This document shows, piece by piece, positions 25,861-37,103 of a DNA stretch of 64,000 bases (its first letter is position 1; every line of letters starts with the position of its first letter). The notes beneath the pieces were generated by a model. The model was not told the DNA's origin and searched no databases. It saw only the letters and a program-made list of their open reading frames with translations. The position numbers were made by a program, and so were the translations under genes. This DNA comes from Mangrovimonas xylaniphaga (lineage in GTDB: Bacteria > Bacteroidota > Bacteroidia > Flavobacteriales > Flavobacteriaceae), in assembly GCF_001280435.1 (NCBI RefSeq), contig NZ_LBIP01000018.1, positions 1-64,000 on the forward strand, read 5' to 3'.

Positions 25861-27264
25861 TTAATCAACGATTAGTTTTTTTATAACCCTTGAGCCATTT
25901 ATTTTTTTGAGTTCCATAAGGTAGACCCCTGCTGAAAAGTTTTCAGAAGAGATGGTAATTATAGAGCTTTCAAAATTAGTGATAGATTTTAAGAATTTCC
26001 CTTGAATATCGTAAAGATTTAATTGGTTTATGGAAGTGTTGTTGTTGAGGTCTACAGTTATGGTTTGGTTTTGGGAACTTGCATATATTTTTACTTCTGC
26101 CATGTGTTCATCCTCCATTCCTAAACTGTTCCCGGTGATTTTGTAGATAGTTCCTGAAGTTAAACCTGCAATATATAATTCACCACTCACATCTTCTCCA
26201 AAACAGCTCCATTCATTGTTTAAATATGGAGGGGTGAAAGTCATGGTCCAATCACTGCCATTAGCTTGAAGGGTGCCAATTTCATTGCTACAAAAGTCGG
26301 CGAAAAAATAGAGACCATTGAAGCCGGCTTGTTCCGAACCTCGATATCTATAGCCCCCTGTAATAGAGCATTTCGTGGGGCCTCCATTGCCACTGTGGCT
26401 ATAAACACCAACGGGAAAAGTTAGAGTGCTGTCGTCTGGGCAATTTGTTGAATTGTATGCTGTATTTCCTTCATAGCATCGCCATCCGTAGTTTAATCCG
26501 TTTACGGAAGTTGAAGGAGTAACCATATTGATTTCTTCGTATAAATTCTGACCAACATCAGCAATCCATAAGTCATTGGTGTCACGATCAAAGGAAAATT
26601 TCCAAGGGTTTCTCAGTCCGTAGGCCCATATTTCATCTAGGGCATTGGGATTGGATACAAAAGGATTATCACTTGGAATCCCATAGTTGTTTCCTACAGA
26701 GGGGTTATCCACATCAATTCTCAACAATTTTCCTAAAAGAGAGGTAAGATTCTGAGCTCTATTTTGCGGATCGCCTGAACTTCCGCCATCACCTGTGCCA
26801 ATGTATAAATAGCCATCTGGACCAAAGGCAAGATCTCCGCCGTTATGGTTGTTGTAGGGTTGGGTGATGGTTAATAAAATTAATTCAGAGTTGGGATCGG
26901 CTGTGTTGGTATCGGTTCTTTCAAATCTGGAAATGACTGTGTTTTGGCTATTGTTGATATAGTTTACATAAAAATAGCCATTGGTTTCATAGTTAGGGTG
27001 GAAGGCCAAGCCCAACAAACCTTGTTCGCTAGCACCGTCATATACAATGGAAGTAATGTCCAAAAAAGGAGCTGCGTTTAAAGTTCCTTCAGAACTTATA
27101 ATTTGAATGGTGCCGGCTTGTTCTGCAACAAACAGTCTTTCATCACCAGCATGTTTAATGTTCACCGGATCTACCAACCCAGTGGCAAAAGATGTAATTT
27201 CAATGTCTTGGGAAAAGCTAATCTGAACAAAAAGGGCCAACAGAAGGGTAAAGGGAAGTTTCAT
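25861..27264 (-). CDS. secreted PQQ-dependent sugar dehydrogenase-like protein with T9SS type A tail
   Basis: 467 residues: a signal peptide (about 1-18), a six-bladed propeller of the glucose/sorbosone dehydrogenase family (about 20-375), and a C-terminal type A sorting domain (about 395-467, ending GVYLMELKKINGSRVIKKL). Propeller signatures include FVAEQAGTIQI, GLLGLAFHPNYETNGYFYV, NHNGGDLAFGPDGYLYIGTGDG and GLRNPWKFSFD. Relatives oxidise aldoses or act on extracellular sugars with pyrroloquinoline quinone; whether PQQ is bound here is not shown. Secretion is expected through T9SS, consistent with PorD encoded at 43742. Confidence 0.9.
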   Translation of the reverse strand: MKLPFTLLLALFVQISFSQDIEITSFATGLVDPVNIKHAGDERLFVAEQAGTIQIISSEGTLNAAPFLDITSIVYDGASEQGLLGLAFHPNYETNGYFYVNYINNSQNTVISRFERTDTNTADPNSELILLTITQPYNNHNGGDLAFGPDGYLYIGTGDGGSSGDPQNRAQNLTSLLGKLLRIDVDNPSVGNNYGIPSDNPFVSNPNALDEIWAYGLRNPWKFSFDRDTNDLWIADVGQNLYEEINMVTPSTSVNGLNYGWRCYEGNTAYNSTNCPDDSTLTFPVGVYSHSGNGGPTKCSITGGYRYRGSEQAGFNGLYFFADFCSNEIGTLQANGSDWTMTFTPPYLNNEWSCFGEDVSGELYIAGLTSGTIYKITGNSLGMEDEHMAEVKIYASSQNQTITVDLNNNTSINQLNLYDIQGKFLKSITNFESSIITISSENFSAGVYLMELKKINGSRVIKKLIVD

Positions 27265-27326
27265 TTTGATGTATTAGAATGCTTAGATACAACAAAATAC
27301 AAAAATGAGATTGAAAAAAGGGGTGG

Positions 27327-27788
27327 TTAGGAATTAAGTTGGTCTGCAATTTCTTGACAAACGGTATCCAAAAGGGCAAAAACATGTTCAAAATCACTCA
27401 TGTCGCCATAATAAGGGTCGGGAACATTTTTGCTTGAAATATTGGTGTCTGCATCCAAAATCTTTCGGACTTTGGCAATATCATCCTCGGTACGGGCCAA
27501 TCTAACAATATCATTATAATTGTCTTGGTCCATGGCATAGATGATATCAAAAGTATCAAAATCATTTTTGCTAAACTGTCTCCCGGCTTGATGGGAAATA
27601 TCAATGCCGTGCAATCTAGCAACAGCTATAGACCTTCTGTCCGGCTGTTGGCCAATATGATAATTGGAAGTGCCTGCAGAATCCACATAGAATAAATGGT
27701 CGGGAAGTTTGGATTCCAAAATTCCATGAGCCAATGGTGACCTGCAGATATTTCCGAGACACACCATTAAAATTCTTGTGATAGCCAT
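27327..27788 (-). CDS. low-molecular-weight protein-tyrosine phosphatase
   Basis: 153-residue cytoplasmic phosphatase. The CX5R loop CLGNICRS places nucleophile Cys10 and Arg16 near the N-terminus, as in the family; DPYYGD near residue 120 carries the general-acid aspartate. It lies 3 bases downstream of dnaA in the same direction, so the two are co-transcribed. Similar enzymes reverse BY-kinase phosphorylation in polysaccharide export, but no BY-kinase gene is in this window. Confidence 0.94.
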   Translation of the reverse strand: MAITRILMVCLGNICRSPLAHGILESKLPDHLFYVDSAGTSNYHIGQQPDRRSIAVARLHGIDISHQAGRQFSKNDFDTFDIIYAMDQDNYNDIVRLARTEDDIAKVRKILDADTNISSKNVPDPYYGDMSDFEHVFALLDTVCQEIADQLNS

Positions 27789-27791
27789 TTG

Positions 27792-29219
27792 TTAAACGGA
27801 GAATTTTTTAGAAAGATCGTCTACGTATTTTCTAAATTGCTTGTCTGTAGCAGTCAAGTTATCAACTGTTTTGCAAGCATGTAATACTGTAGCGTGATCG
27901 CGTTTTCCAATTTGAGATCCAATACTTGCCAAAGAGGCTTTGGTGTACTTTTTAGCAAAGAACATAGCCAATTGTCTAGCTTGCACAATGTGTCTTTTTC
28001 TAGTTTTAGACTGCAAGGTGCTTACATCCATTTGGAAATAATCCGACACGACTTTTTGGATATAATCGATAGAAACTTCGCGTTTGGTATTCTTTACAAA
28101 TTTCTCAACAATATCTTTTGCAAGGTTAAGGGTGACTTCCTTTTTGTTGAAAGAAGACTGGGCGATCAAAGAGATGATAGCGCCTTCCAATTCCCTTACA
28201 TTGGTTTTGATATGCTTGGCAATGTATTCAATAATATCGTCAGAGATTTCTACACCGTCACGGTACAATTTGTTTCTTAAGATAGAAACTCGGGTTTCAA
28301 AATCTGGGGTTTGCAATTCTGCAGAAAGTCCCCATTTAAAACGGGACAACAAGCGTTGCTCAATATCTTGCATGTCTACAGGAGCCTTATCACTGGTAAG
28401 GATTACCTGTTTGCCGTTTTGGTGCAAGTGGTTGAAAATGTGGAAAAACACGTCTTGCGTTCCTGATTTTCCAGACAAAAACTGAACATCATCAATAATA
28501 AGAACGTCAATGATTTGGTAGAAATGAATGAAGTCATTTCTGTTGTTCTTTTTTACGGAATCAATGTACTGCTGAGTGAATTTTTCAGCTGAAATATATA
28601 GAACAGTTTTCTCTGGATACTTGTCTTTAATATCAATACCAATGGCGTGTGCCAAGTGGGTTTTTCCTAAGCCAACACCACCAAAAATCAAAAGAGGATT
28701 AAAAGAAGTTCCTCCTGGTTTGCTAGCTACAGCCAAACCGGCATTTCTGGCCAATCGGTTAGAGTCTCCCTCCAAAAAGTTCTCAAAATTGTAATTTGGA
28801 TTCAGCTGAGATTCAATCTTGATATTTCTGATACCAGGAATTACAAATGGATTTTTAAGTTCTGGATTTTTGTTGTTGAATGGAATGTCAACATCTTGGG
28901 ATTTTACCGCAGTACGGTTGGAACTCGGTATTTTTTCAGTGAACGGCTGCTTGTTGCCATAGGTGTTTTCCATCTTGATAACATATACCAATTTGGCACT
29001 GTCACCAAGCTCTTTGGTAAGGGCAACTTTAAGGATTTTTACGTAGTGCTCCTCAAGCCATTCGTAGAAAAATTTACTGGGAACTTGAATGCTTAACGCT
29101 TTGTCTGAAAGTTTGACTGCTTGTATGGGTTCAAACCAAGTTTTATAAGCTTGGGGTTGTATGTTATCCTTAATAAAAGACAGGCAATTATTCCAAACTG
29201 ATTGCGCAGTTACATCCAT
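27792..29219 (-). CDS. dnaA: chromosomal replication initiator protein DnaA
   Basis: ATP-dependent protein that binds DnaA boxes and melts oriC. Domain I is at the N-terminus (VWNNCLSFIKDNIQPQAYKTWF), followed by a short linker, an AAA+ domain with Walker A GGVGLGKTH and Walker B VLIIDDVQFL, and a C-terminal DNA-binding helix-turn-helix with the signature IGKRDHATVLHACK. Length 475 is normal. The 198 bases upstream contain no DnaA-box cluster, and dnaN is not adjacent. Confidence 0.98.
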   Translation of the reverse strand: MDVTAQSVWNNCLSFIKDNIQPQAYKTWFEPIQAVKLSDKALSIQVPSKFFYEWLEEHYVKILKVALTKELGDSAKLVYVIKMENTYGNKQPFTEKIPSSNRTAVKSQDVDIPFNNKNPELKNPFVIPGIRNIKIESQLNPNYNFENFLEGDSNRLARNAGLAVASKPGGTSFNPLLIFGGVGLGKTHLAHAIGIDIKDKYPEKTVLYISAEKFTQQYIDSVKKNNRNDFIHFYQIIDVLIIDDVQFLSGKSGTQDVFFHIFNHLHQNGKQVILTSDKAPVDMQDIEQRLLSRFKWGLSAELQTPDFETRVSILRNKLYRDGVEISDDIIEYIAKHIKTNVRELEGAIISLIAQSSFNKKEVTLNLAKDIVEKFVKNTKREVSIDYIQKVVSDYFQMDVSTLQSKTRKRHIVQARQLAMFFAKKYTKASLASIGSQIGKRDHATVLHACKTVDNLTATDKQFRKYVDDLSKKFSV

Positions 29220-29417
29220 TCTCTAAGATTATTTGTTGTTTAGTTAGTTTAGTTTTAGTAAAAAAAAGAGAAAATAGAGTTTCTCTTGGATCAAATTTTT
29301 ACATGACAAATATGTGAACAAAATTCTTAAAAAAAAAACTGAATAGGGGTTGAATTTTTAGAATTTTTTTAGCATGTTTAAATTTCCTTGAAAGTACGAA
29401 AAAAAAATTAAAAAAGA

Positions 29418-29828
29418 ATGGGTAACGCTTTAAAATCAGATGAAATACAATTTAGAATCCGATATGGAGAAACAGATCAAATGGGCGTTGTATACCACGG
29501 AAACTACGCGCAGTACTTCGAAATGGGACGAACCGAATGGTTACGAAAATTTGGGGTAAGTTATCGGCAAATGGAGGAGGAAGGAATCATGCTTCCTGTG
29601 GTGTCTTTGAGTGTAAATTTCAAGAAGTCAGCTCGTTATGATGATCAAGTTCGTGTAGTGACAACCTTGGCAAAAATTCCTTCGGCTTCAATTGAGTTTG
29701 ATTATGAAATTTTTAATGCGGAAAATGAATTGTTAACAACTGGGAAAACTGTTTTGGCATTTATCGATATGAAACGCAATCGGCCAACCAGATGTCCAAA
29801 AAATATTTTAGACCAACTGCAAAATTAA
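29418..29828 (+). CDS. acyl-CoA thioesterase, YbgC/FadM (4HBT) family
   Basis: 136-residue hot-dog-fold thioesterase that hydrolyses acyl-CoA in the cytoplasm. The active-site segment RIRYGETDQMGVVYHGNY includes the conserved aspartate and the family's VYHGNY helix start. The chain length of the substrate is not predictable. It is divergent from dnaA, and its stop codon overlaps the stop codon of the convergent yigZ gene by 4 bases. Confidence 0.92.
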   Translation: MGNALKSDEIQFRIRYGETDQMGVVYHGNYAQYFEMGRTEWLRKFGVSYRQMEEEGIMLPVVSLSVNFKKSARYDDQVRVVTTLAKIPSASIEFDYEIFNAENELLTTGKTVLAFIDMKRNRPTRCPKNILDQLQN

Positions 29829-30442
29829 TCGTTTAAATTTTTGATGTCGATTTCATATAAAGCATCAAAAATTTGGAGAATTTCATCGGCATTTTTTAGG
29901 CGAACAGAAATGGTTATTTCACAGTCCATTTCCAACTTCTGATTGACGATTTTTAGGTCCTTTTCTTTGATGATTCGCATGACTTTGTTCATGTTCACAT
30001 AATCGAAATGGATCAGAAATTCCGCGTTGATGGTTTTGGTCACAATTTTGGAAACCTCAAGTGCCATTTGGGCAGTAGTTTTGTAAGCATTTATCAACCC
30101 GCCAACACCAAGTTTGACGCCTCCGAAATAGCGAACCACAACTACTAATATGTTGGTCACTTCAAAAGATTGGATCTGTCCGTAAATTGGCATCCCGGCA
30201 CTGTTGCTAGGTTCTCCGTCATCATTGGCTCTAAAAATGATGTTGGGTTCCTTTGTGCCTATTTGGTAGGCGTAGCACCAATGGCGTGCCGAGTGGTGCT
30301 GTTTTTTTAGGGCTTCAATATAGGTTTTTGCCTCTTCTTCAGATTTAATGGGGATGGCATAGCCGAAAAACTTACTGTTTTTATCCTTAAACAAGACTTC
30401 TTCAGATGCTTTGGTAATGGTTTTGTAAGTGTCTTTAGTCAT
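29825..30442 (-). CDS. YigZ/IMPACT family protein
   Basis: 205 residues from ATG at 30442 (MTKDTYKTI); an upstream in-frame ATG at 30511 would run into the HAD gene and adds unlike sequence. The IMPACT domain (UPF0029 N) is shown by KFFGYAIPIKSEEEAKTYI, HHSARHWCYAYQIG and NDDGEPSNSAGMPIYG. A smaller ferredoxin-like domain follows. Eukaryotic IMPACT regulates GCN2; the bacterial role is unknown, with a suggested link to ribosomes or nucleic acids. It lies 32 bases after the HAD gene. Confidence 0.93.
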   Translation of the reverse strand: MTKDTYKTITKASEEVLFKDKNSKFFGYAIPIKSEEEAKTYIEALKKQHHSARHWCYAYQIGTKEPNIIFRANDDGEPSNSAGMPIYGQIQSFEVTNILVVVVRYFGGVKLGVGGLINAYKTTAQMALEVSKIVTKTINAEFLIHFDYVNMNKVMRIIKEKDLKIVNQKLEMDCEITISVRLKNADEILQIFDALYEIDIKNLND

Positions 30443-30474
30443 CAGTGTGTTGGATAATGAATATCGGTATTGTT

Positions 30475-31086
30475 TTAAAATAAGTGTTTGTGCGTAGCAA
30501 ACAAAGTGCAAACATCTTCGGTTTTAGGATCGATATTCCATACGTGAATTCCCAATGATTTTGCGGCATCTGTGTTTTCTTTTAAATCATCAACAAAAAG
30601 ACATTCCTCTGGTTTTAGATTGTTTTCCCTTAGTACAAATTCGTAGATTTCGGTATCAGGTTTTCTTAGTTGAATTTCATGAGACAGGTAGAATTTGTCA
30701 AATTGCTTTTTGAAATCTTCAAACACAGAAATGTTTTCTTTTACCCAATCAATATGAAGTTCATTGGTGTTGCTTAAAAGGATAAGTTGGTAATTGCCAT
30801 CTTTTGCCAACTGTTTCAAAAAATCCAGTTTATGCTCTGGAAAGTCTTTTAAAATGTAATTCCAGGCATCTTTTAAAGTCTCCTCGGAGATGTTCTTGAA
30901 ATTTTGGAAGTAAAAATCCTTGAATTCTTCTGTGGAAATAAGTCCTTGTTCGTAAAGACAGTTCACCGATAGCATTTCTTCTGGAAATTCCTGAAGGTTC
31001 AAAGTGGCTTTGGTAGTCTCTATGGCGCCTTCCTTATCTAGGTTGATAAAAACGTCTCCAAAGTCGAATATAATGGTTTTAATCAT
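30475..31086 (-). CDS. HAD-superfamily phosphatase, subfamily IA
   Basis: 203 residues. Motif I is IIFDFGDVFINLD with the nucleophile Asp in DFG; the second motif-I aspartate is replaced by glycine, as in the YihX-like and epoxide-hydrolase-like branch. Motif II is LILLSNTNELH, motif III the lysine in LRKPDTEIY, and motif IV ECLFVDDLKENTDAA. The likely reaction is dephosphorylation of a small sugar phosphate or similar metabolite. It overlaps ribD by 8 bases; in some bacteria a HAD enzyme removes the phosphate in riboflavin synthesis between RibD and RibH, which makes this protein a fair candidate for that step. Confidence 0.9.
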   Translation of the reverse strand: MIKTIIFDFGDVFINLDKEGAIETTKATLNLQEFPEEMLSVNCLYEQGLISTEEFKDFYFQNFKNISEETLKDAWNYILKDFPEHKLDFLKQLAKDGNYQLILLSNTNELHIDWVKENISVFEDFKKQFDKFYLSHEIQLRKPDTEIYEFVLRENNLKPEECLFVDDLKENTDAAKSLGIHVWNIDPKTEDVCTLFATHKHLF

Positions 31087-32131
31087 TGCGGTATATGTTT
31101 AAACTGTCTTGTAAAATGTGTTGTTGCGAAACTAACGTTCCATGAATTTTTGGAGCTTCGATGCCTTTTTCAAAAAGAACATTGCCGGTAAACACCCTTG
31201 CTTCATCCCAAAGGCCTTCATTTATAAAAGTCTGCAGTGTTTGCGCTCCCCCCTCAATAATTACAGATTGAATGTCTTGTTTATGGAGAAGCTCACAAAT
31301 TTGTTTGGCAATATGTGTGTTGTCTTCCCAAGCTATGAATTCTGTCTGAGTAAATTCAGAATTTAAAACGTTGGTATTTTCTGAAGATGAAATTACAATG
31401 GTTTTGGATTTATTATTGAAAACCCCAAGGTTTTTAGGGAGTTTACCTGTTCTGTCGAGTACAATTCTTATTGGGTTTTGGCCTTTCCAATCTCTAACCG
31501 TTAATTTAGGGTTGTCCTTAATAACGGTTTTAGTGCCCACTAAAATGGCATGTTCTTCGGTTCGCCATTTGTGAACAATTTGGCGCGAAAATGTATTGGT
31601 AATCCAAACAGGTTCCTGTTTGTTTTGTGTTTCAGGTGCCAAATAGCCATCTAGGGCTTGTGCCCATTTTAGGATGATGTATGGTCTTTGTTTGTTATGA
31701 AACGTAAAGAAGCGTTTATGGTGTTCTTGACACTCATTTTCTAAAACTCCAACAGTCACATTGCATCCGGCGGCTTTTAATTTTTCAATACCTTTTCCTG
31801 CAACTTTGCTATGGGTGTCAATGGTTCCAATAACCACTTTTGGAATCTGGGATTTGATAATCAAATCACTGCAAGGAGGCGTTTTTCCGAAATGGCTGCA
31901 AGGTTCAAGCGTCACGTAAAGTGTGGCTTCTTCCAAAAGTTTTGGGTCTTGAACGGAATGTATGGCATTTACCTCTGCATGATTTCCGCCGTATGGACTT
32001 GTAAAACCTTCGCCAATGATATTGTTCTCATGAACAATAACGCAGCCAACCATGGGATTGGGTCTTGTATGTCCCAAGCCATTTTTGGCAATATCTATAC
32101 AGCGTTTTATGTATTTTTCGTGTATCTTCAT
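31079..32131 (-). CDS. ribD: bifunctional riboflavin biosynthesis deaminase/reductase RibD
   Basis: Carries out the second and third steps of riboflavin synthesis: deamination of the diaminopyrimidine and reduction of its ribose. ATG at 32131 (MKIHEKYIKRC) is chosen because the 19 codons before it are unlike the family and would overlap the divergent GNAT gene. The deaminase domain has NHAEVNAI and LEPCSHFGKTPPCSD (zinc ligands His, Cys, Cys). The reductase domain (about 150-350) has KWAQALDGYLA, LVGTKTVIKDNPKLTVR and IEGGAQTLQTFI. It is co-transcribed with the HAD phosphatase. Confidence 0.96.
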   Translation of the reverse strand: MKIHEKYIKRCIDIAKNGLGHTRPNPMVGCVIVHENNIIGEGFTSPYGGNHAEVNAIHSVQDPKLLEEATLYVTLEPCSHFGKTPPCSDLIIKSQIPKVVIGTIDTHSKVAGKGIEKLKAAGCNVTVGVLENECQEHHKRFFTFHNKQRPYIILKWAQALDGYLAPETQNKQEPVWITNTFSRQIVHKWRTEEHAILVGTKTVIKDNPKLTVRDWKGQNPIRIVLDRTGKLPKNLGVFNNKSKTIVISSSENTNVLNSEFTQTEFIAWEDNTHIAKQICELLHKQDIQSVIIEGGAQTLQTFINEGLWDEARVFTGNVLFEKGIEAPKIHGTLVSQQHILQDSLNIYRND

Positions 32132-32165
32132 CCCAAATTTGATGTGGCAAAAATACCAATTAAAA

Positions 32166-32654
32166 GTGAGCAAAAATAATATTGTCATTAGAGAAATTAA
32201 GGCTGAAGACGATGCTCAAGTAGCGGCTGTAATTCGAGATGTCCTGATTGAATTTGGGGTTCCAAAAGTTGGGACTGCCTATGAGGATGTAGCTTTGGAT
32301 TGTATGACTATAACGTATAGTGCTCCTAAAATGGTATACTATGTTTTGGATGACAATGGTAAGGTTATTGGAGGCGCGGGAATTGCTCCTTTGGAGGGAG
32401 AGGTCGATGTGTGCGAATTGCAGAAAATGTATTTTCTTCCTGAAGCTAGAGGCACAGGATTAGGAAGTGCAATGATGACAAAATGCTTGGAAAAGGCCAA
32501 AGACTTGGGATTCAAAAAATGTTATTTGGAAACTTTGCCGTATATGAAGGCAGCCACGAAGTTGTATGGAAAGGTGGGTTTTGAAACTTTGGAAGCGCCA
32601 ATGGGAAATACAGGACACTATTCGTGCAATGTTTGGATGATAAAAGAATTATGA
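32166..32654 (+). CDS. GNAT-family N-acetyltransferase
   Basis: 162 residues from GTG at 32166 (VSKNNIVIREIKAED), chosen because acetyltransferases of this type start a few residues before the IREI strand; an ATG at 32142 is an alternative. The acetyl-CoA site is LQKMYFLPEARGTGLGSAMM (motif A) followed by CYLETLPYMKAATKLYGKVGF (motif B), a MarR-associated GNAT pattern. Substrate unknown. Its stop codon overlaps the start of prmC as ATGA. Confidence 0.85.
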   Translation: MSKNNIVIREIKAEDDAQVAAVIRDVLIEFGVPKVGTAYEDVALDCMTITYSAPKMVYYVLDDNGKVIGGAGIAPLEGEVDVCELQKMYFLPEARGTGLGSAMMTKCLEKAKDLGFKKCYLETLPYMKAATKLYGKVGFETLEAPMGNTGHYSCNVWMIKEL

Positions 32655-33517
32655 TTTTAAAGAATATAAAAACTCAGTTTCACCAGTCGCTTGATGCAAT
32701 CTATGGGGTTGAGGAAGTAGATAGTTTTTTCGGTCTTCTTTTAGACCATTATTTCAAGATAAAACCAATCACCTTGGTTTTGGAGCCTCAGTACGAAATA
32801 GGTTCTGAAGATGCTGTAAAAATGAACGAGGTTTTAAAGAGGTTAATGGCGCAAGAACCTATACAGTACATATTGGGAGAAACCGAGTTTTTTGGATTAC
32901 CATTTAAAGTATCTCCGGCAACTTTAATTCCAAGACCAGAAACGGAAGAATTGGTTAATTGGATAATTGAAATTAATAAAAATAAGCCTGAGCGATTAAG
33001 GATTTTGGATATAGGAACGGGAACGGGCTGTATTCCCATTAGTTTGGGACATTACTTGCCCAACGCTGAAATTTATACGCTAGATGTGAGTGCTCAAGCC
33101 ATTAAAGTGGCCAAAGAAAATGCAGGAATAAATAATGTGGATGTGAACTTTATGGAAGGCGATATTCTTCAGTTTGAGAATTTAGCGCCTGAGTTTTTAC
33201 AGCTCAAGTTTGATGTCATCGTCTCCAACCCCCCATATGTACGTGAACTAGAGAAAAGAGAGATGAAAACCAACGTTTTGGACTATGAGCCAGATTTGGC
33301 ATTGTTTGTTCCTGATGATGATCCTTTACGTTTTTATAAAGTAATCACTAAATTTGCTAGTAAGAGTTTGAAAAACAACGGGATGTTGTTTTTTGAGATC
33401 AATCAATATCTTGGAGCGGAAATGCAGCAGTTGCTTATTGATAATAATTTTACAGATATAGAATTGCGTCAGGATATTTTTGGGAATAACAGGATGCTAA
33501 AAGGAATAAAGTTATGA
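32651..33517 (+). CDS. prmC: peptide chain release factor N5-glutamine methyltransferase
   Basis: Methylates the glutamine of the GGQ motif in release factors, speeding translation termination. ATG at 32651 (MILKNIKTQFHQ) overlaps the GNAT stop as ATGA and fits the family start. Substrate-binding residues are in the N-terminal helical domain; the methyltransferase fold has LDIGTGTGCIPI for SAM and the catalytic SNPPYV (Asn193 to Tyr196). Protein length is 288. It overlaps the next gene in the same ATGA manner. Confidence 0.96.
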   Translation: MILKNIKTQFHQSLDAIYGVEEVDSFFGLLLDHYFKIKPITLVLEPQYEIGSEDAVKMNEVLKRLMAQEPIQYILGETEFFGLPFKVSPATLIPRPETEELVNWIIEINKNKPERLRILDIGTGTGCIPISLGHYLPNAEIYTLDVSAQAIKVAKENAGINNVDVNFMEGDILQFENLAPEFLQLKFDVIVSNPPYVRELEKREMKTNVLDYEPDLALFVPDDDPLRFYKVITKFASKSLKNNGMLFFEINQYLGAEMQQLLIDNNFTDIELRQDIFGNNRMLKGIKL

Positions 33518-34104
33518 AAACACTAAAATCGATAGCTGTATTTTGTGGAAGCAGCGAAGGAAATGATCTCAAGGTAATCAGTGATGCCCAGTTTTTAGGA
33601 AAGGTAATGGCGAAGGAAGACATTGCCTTGGTTTACGGAGCTGCGAAGATTGGAATCATGGGTAAAGTGGCTGAAGCCGTTTTGGAGCATAATGGCAAGG
33701 CAATAGGGGTTATTCCTGAATTTTTAAAATTAAAGGAAGTGGTACATTTAGGATTGCATGAGTTGATTACCACAGAAACCATGCATGAACGAAAGTTGAA
33801 GATGCATGAGCTTTCCGATGGCTTTATAGCTTTGCCAGGAGGGTTTGGCACCTTTGAAGAACTTTTTGAAATTATCACTTGGGCGCAACTTGGTTTGCAT
33901 CAAAAGCCAATTGGCTTGTTGAATTCTAATGGATTCTACGATGACCTTATCAAAATGTTCGAGACCATGGTGGCCAAGGGACTTCTTAAAATTTCAAATT
34001 TAGATTTGCTGATTGTGGAAGATGATGTCAATAGACTACTTGATAAAATGAGAGGGTTCAAGCCTCAAGATGTACCACAATGGTTAAAGGCTGACAGAAC
34101 CTAA
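33514..34104 (+). CDS. LOG-family protein (cytokinin riboside 5'-monophosphate phosphoribohydrolase type)
   Basis: 196-residue Rossmann-fold protein of the TIGR00730 group. The N-terminal IAVFCGSSEG and the catalytic/nucleotide motif PGGFGTFEE (108-116) are intact, with RKLKMHEL before it. Family members remove ribose 5-phosphate from nucleoside monophosphates; in non-plant-associated bacteria the physiological substrate is probably a purine nucleotide and the role is housekeeping. It overlaps prmC by 4 bases and ends the run begun at 32166. Confidence 0.92.
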   Translation: MKTLKSIAVFCGSSEGNDLKVISDAQFLGKVMAKEDIALVYGAAKIGIMGKVAEAVLEHNGKAIGVIPEFLKLKEVVHLGLHELITTETMHERKLKMHELSDGFIALPGGFGTFEELFEIITWAQLGLHQKPIGLLNSNGFYDDLIKMFETMVAKGLLKISNLDLLIVEDDVNRLLDKMRGFKPQDVPQWLKADRT

Positions 34105-34290
34105 AGTATTAAAAGGTTTTTCATTCAAAATTTTCTATTTTTTAAAACAACTCTTTGGGTTTTAATACGAAACTTTATCTAATTCTTCTGTTAATATAAA
34201 ACTCAAAAAACAAATATGCCGTCAGGGGCATTTTAGTATCTTGGAACCCTGAAATTAAACCAAAATTCATACATCTTCATAAGTTTTTAA

Positions 34291-36285
<1,995 letters not shown>

Positions 36286-36332
36286 AATCCTACAAAATGT
36301 ATTCTTTTATCGATTAAATACATTTTTTAACG

Positions 36333-36360
36333 TTGAATTGTATTTATTGTGTTACATTTG
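36333..36360 (+). promoter_or_regulatory. Bacteroidota-type promoter (TTG-N17-TACATTTG)
   Basis: The -33 TTG at 36333-36335 and -7 TACATTTG at 36353-36360 are spaced by 17 bp and match the Bacteroidota primary-sigma consensus. The implied transcription start near 36366 excludes start codons before the ATG at 36384. Confidence 0.65.
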
Positions 36361-36383
36361 GCAAAGACCAATCGAGCAAGTTT

Positions 36384-37103
36384 ATGCTGAAAAGGAATAT
36401 TTTAATCGCAATATTAACGGTTTTTAGTTTAGGATTTATTGGCCTTCAATTGCTTCAGTATGAATATTATGCAATGGGGGTGAGGACTCTAATGTTAATC
36501 TTGTTAAGCTTTTTGTATGTAGTTAGCGTTAAGAACAAGCGTAATTTCTTCTTTTTGTTTTTATTGGCTTACACGCTTTCTGATATCTTTAATTTTTTTA
36601 CTTGGGATTATAACTTAAAAGAAGGGGATTTTGATGTTTACTACTATCTAGGAAACGGACTGTATATTCTGTCTTATTTATTTTTGGTGGCCAAATTGCT
36701 TCAATCTATTAAAATTCGTGAAGTTGCGGCAAAATTACCTTTCCACGTTCTTATACTGTTTATTTTAGATTGCTTTTGTGTGGTAATTGTAACTAACACT
36801 ACAAAAAGCGAGCTTGGTGTCTATCCTTATGTTTTGGAGTTTATTTATAATGCCGTAATCATGTTGTTGTTGACTCTGGCGTTACTGAATTATATCCATA
36901 AGGATGATAAAAAATCCATGAATTTTTTAATAGGCTCTATTTGTATTGTCTTTTCAGAAGTGATTCAATTGGCGTATTTCTATATTTCTGAAACGAATAT
37001 TTTAAATGTAATTTCTTCGGTGTTCTTGGTATTGGCCTTTGTATTTTTTTATCTTCAATCGAGATTGGTATATTCGGAAAGAATGCAGATTGCCAATTCT
37101 TAA
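36384..37103 (+). CDS. multi-pass membrane protein, possibly lysoplasmalogenase (YhhN)-like
   Basis: 239 residues from ATG at 36384, placed by the promoter just upstream. About eight hydrophobic helices cover nearly the whole chain (first at about 5-22). LAYTLSDIFNFF and FSEVIQLAYFYISE are the only charged positions inside helices. The helix layout resembles the YhhN/TMEM86 lysoplasmalogenase family, and the next gene is a similar protein, but I do not see an unambiguous family motif. Treat as an integral inner-membrane protein of unknown function. Confidence 0.65.
   Translation: MLKRNILIAILTVFSLGFIGLQLLQYEYYAMGVRTLMLILLSFLYVVSVKNKRNFFFLFLLAYTLSDIFNFFTWDYNLKEGDFDVYYYLGNGLYILSYLFLVAKLLQSIKIREVAAKLPFHVLILFILDCFCVVIVTNTTKSELGVYPYVLEFIYNAVIMLLLTLALLNYIHKDDKKSMNFLIGSICIVFSEVIQLAYFYISETNILNVISSVFLVLAFVFFYLQSRLVYSERMQIANS

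Noticed and set aside
25142-27264. Functional operon of methyltransferase and sugar dehydrogenase
   Set aside because: The 2-base spacing shows co-transcription only; no biochemical link can be supported.
29220-29417. Possible oriC next to dnaA
   Set aside because: Only one poor DnaA-box-like match (TTGTTCACA on the minus strand, two mismatches), no cluster, no dnaN neighbour. The region is merely AT-rich.
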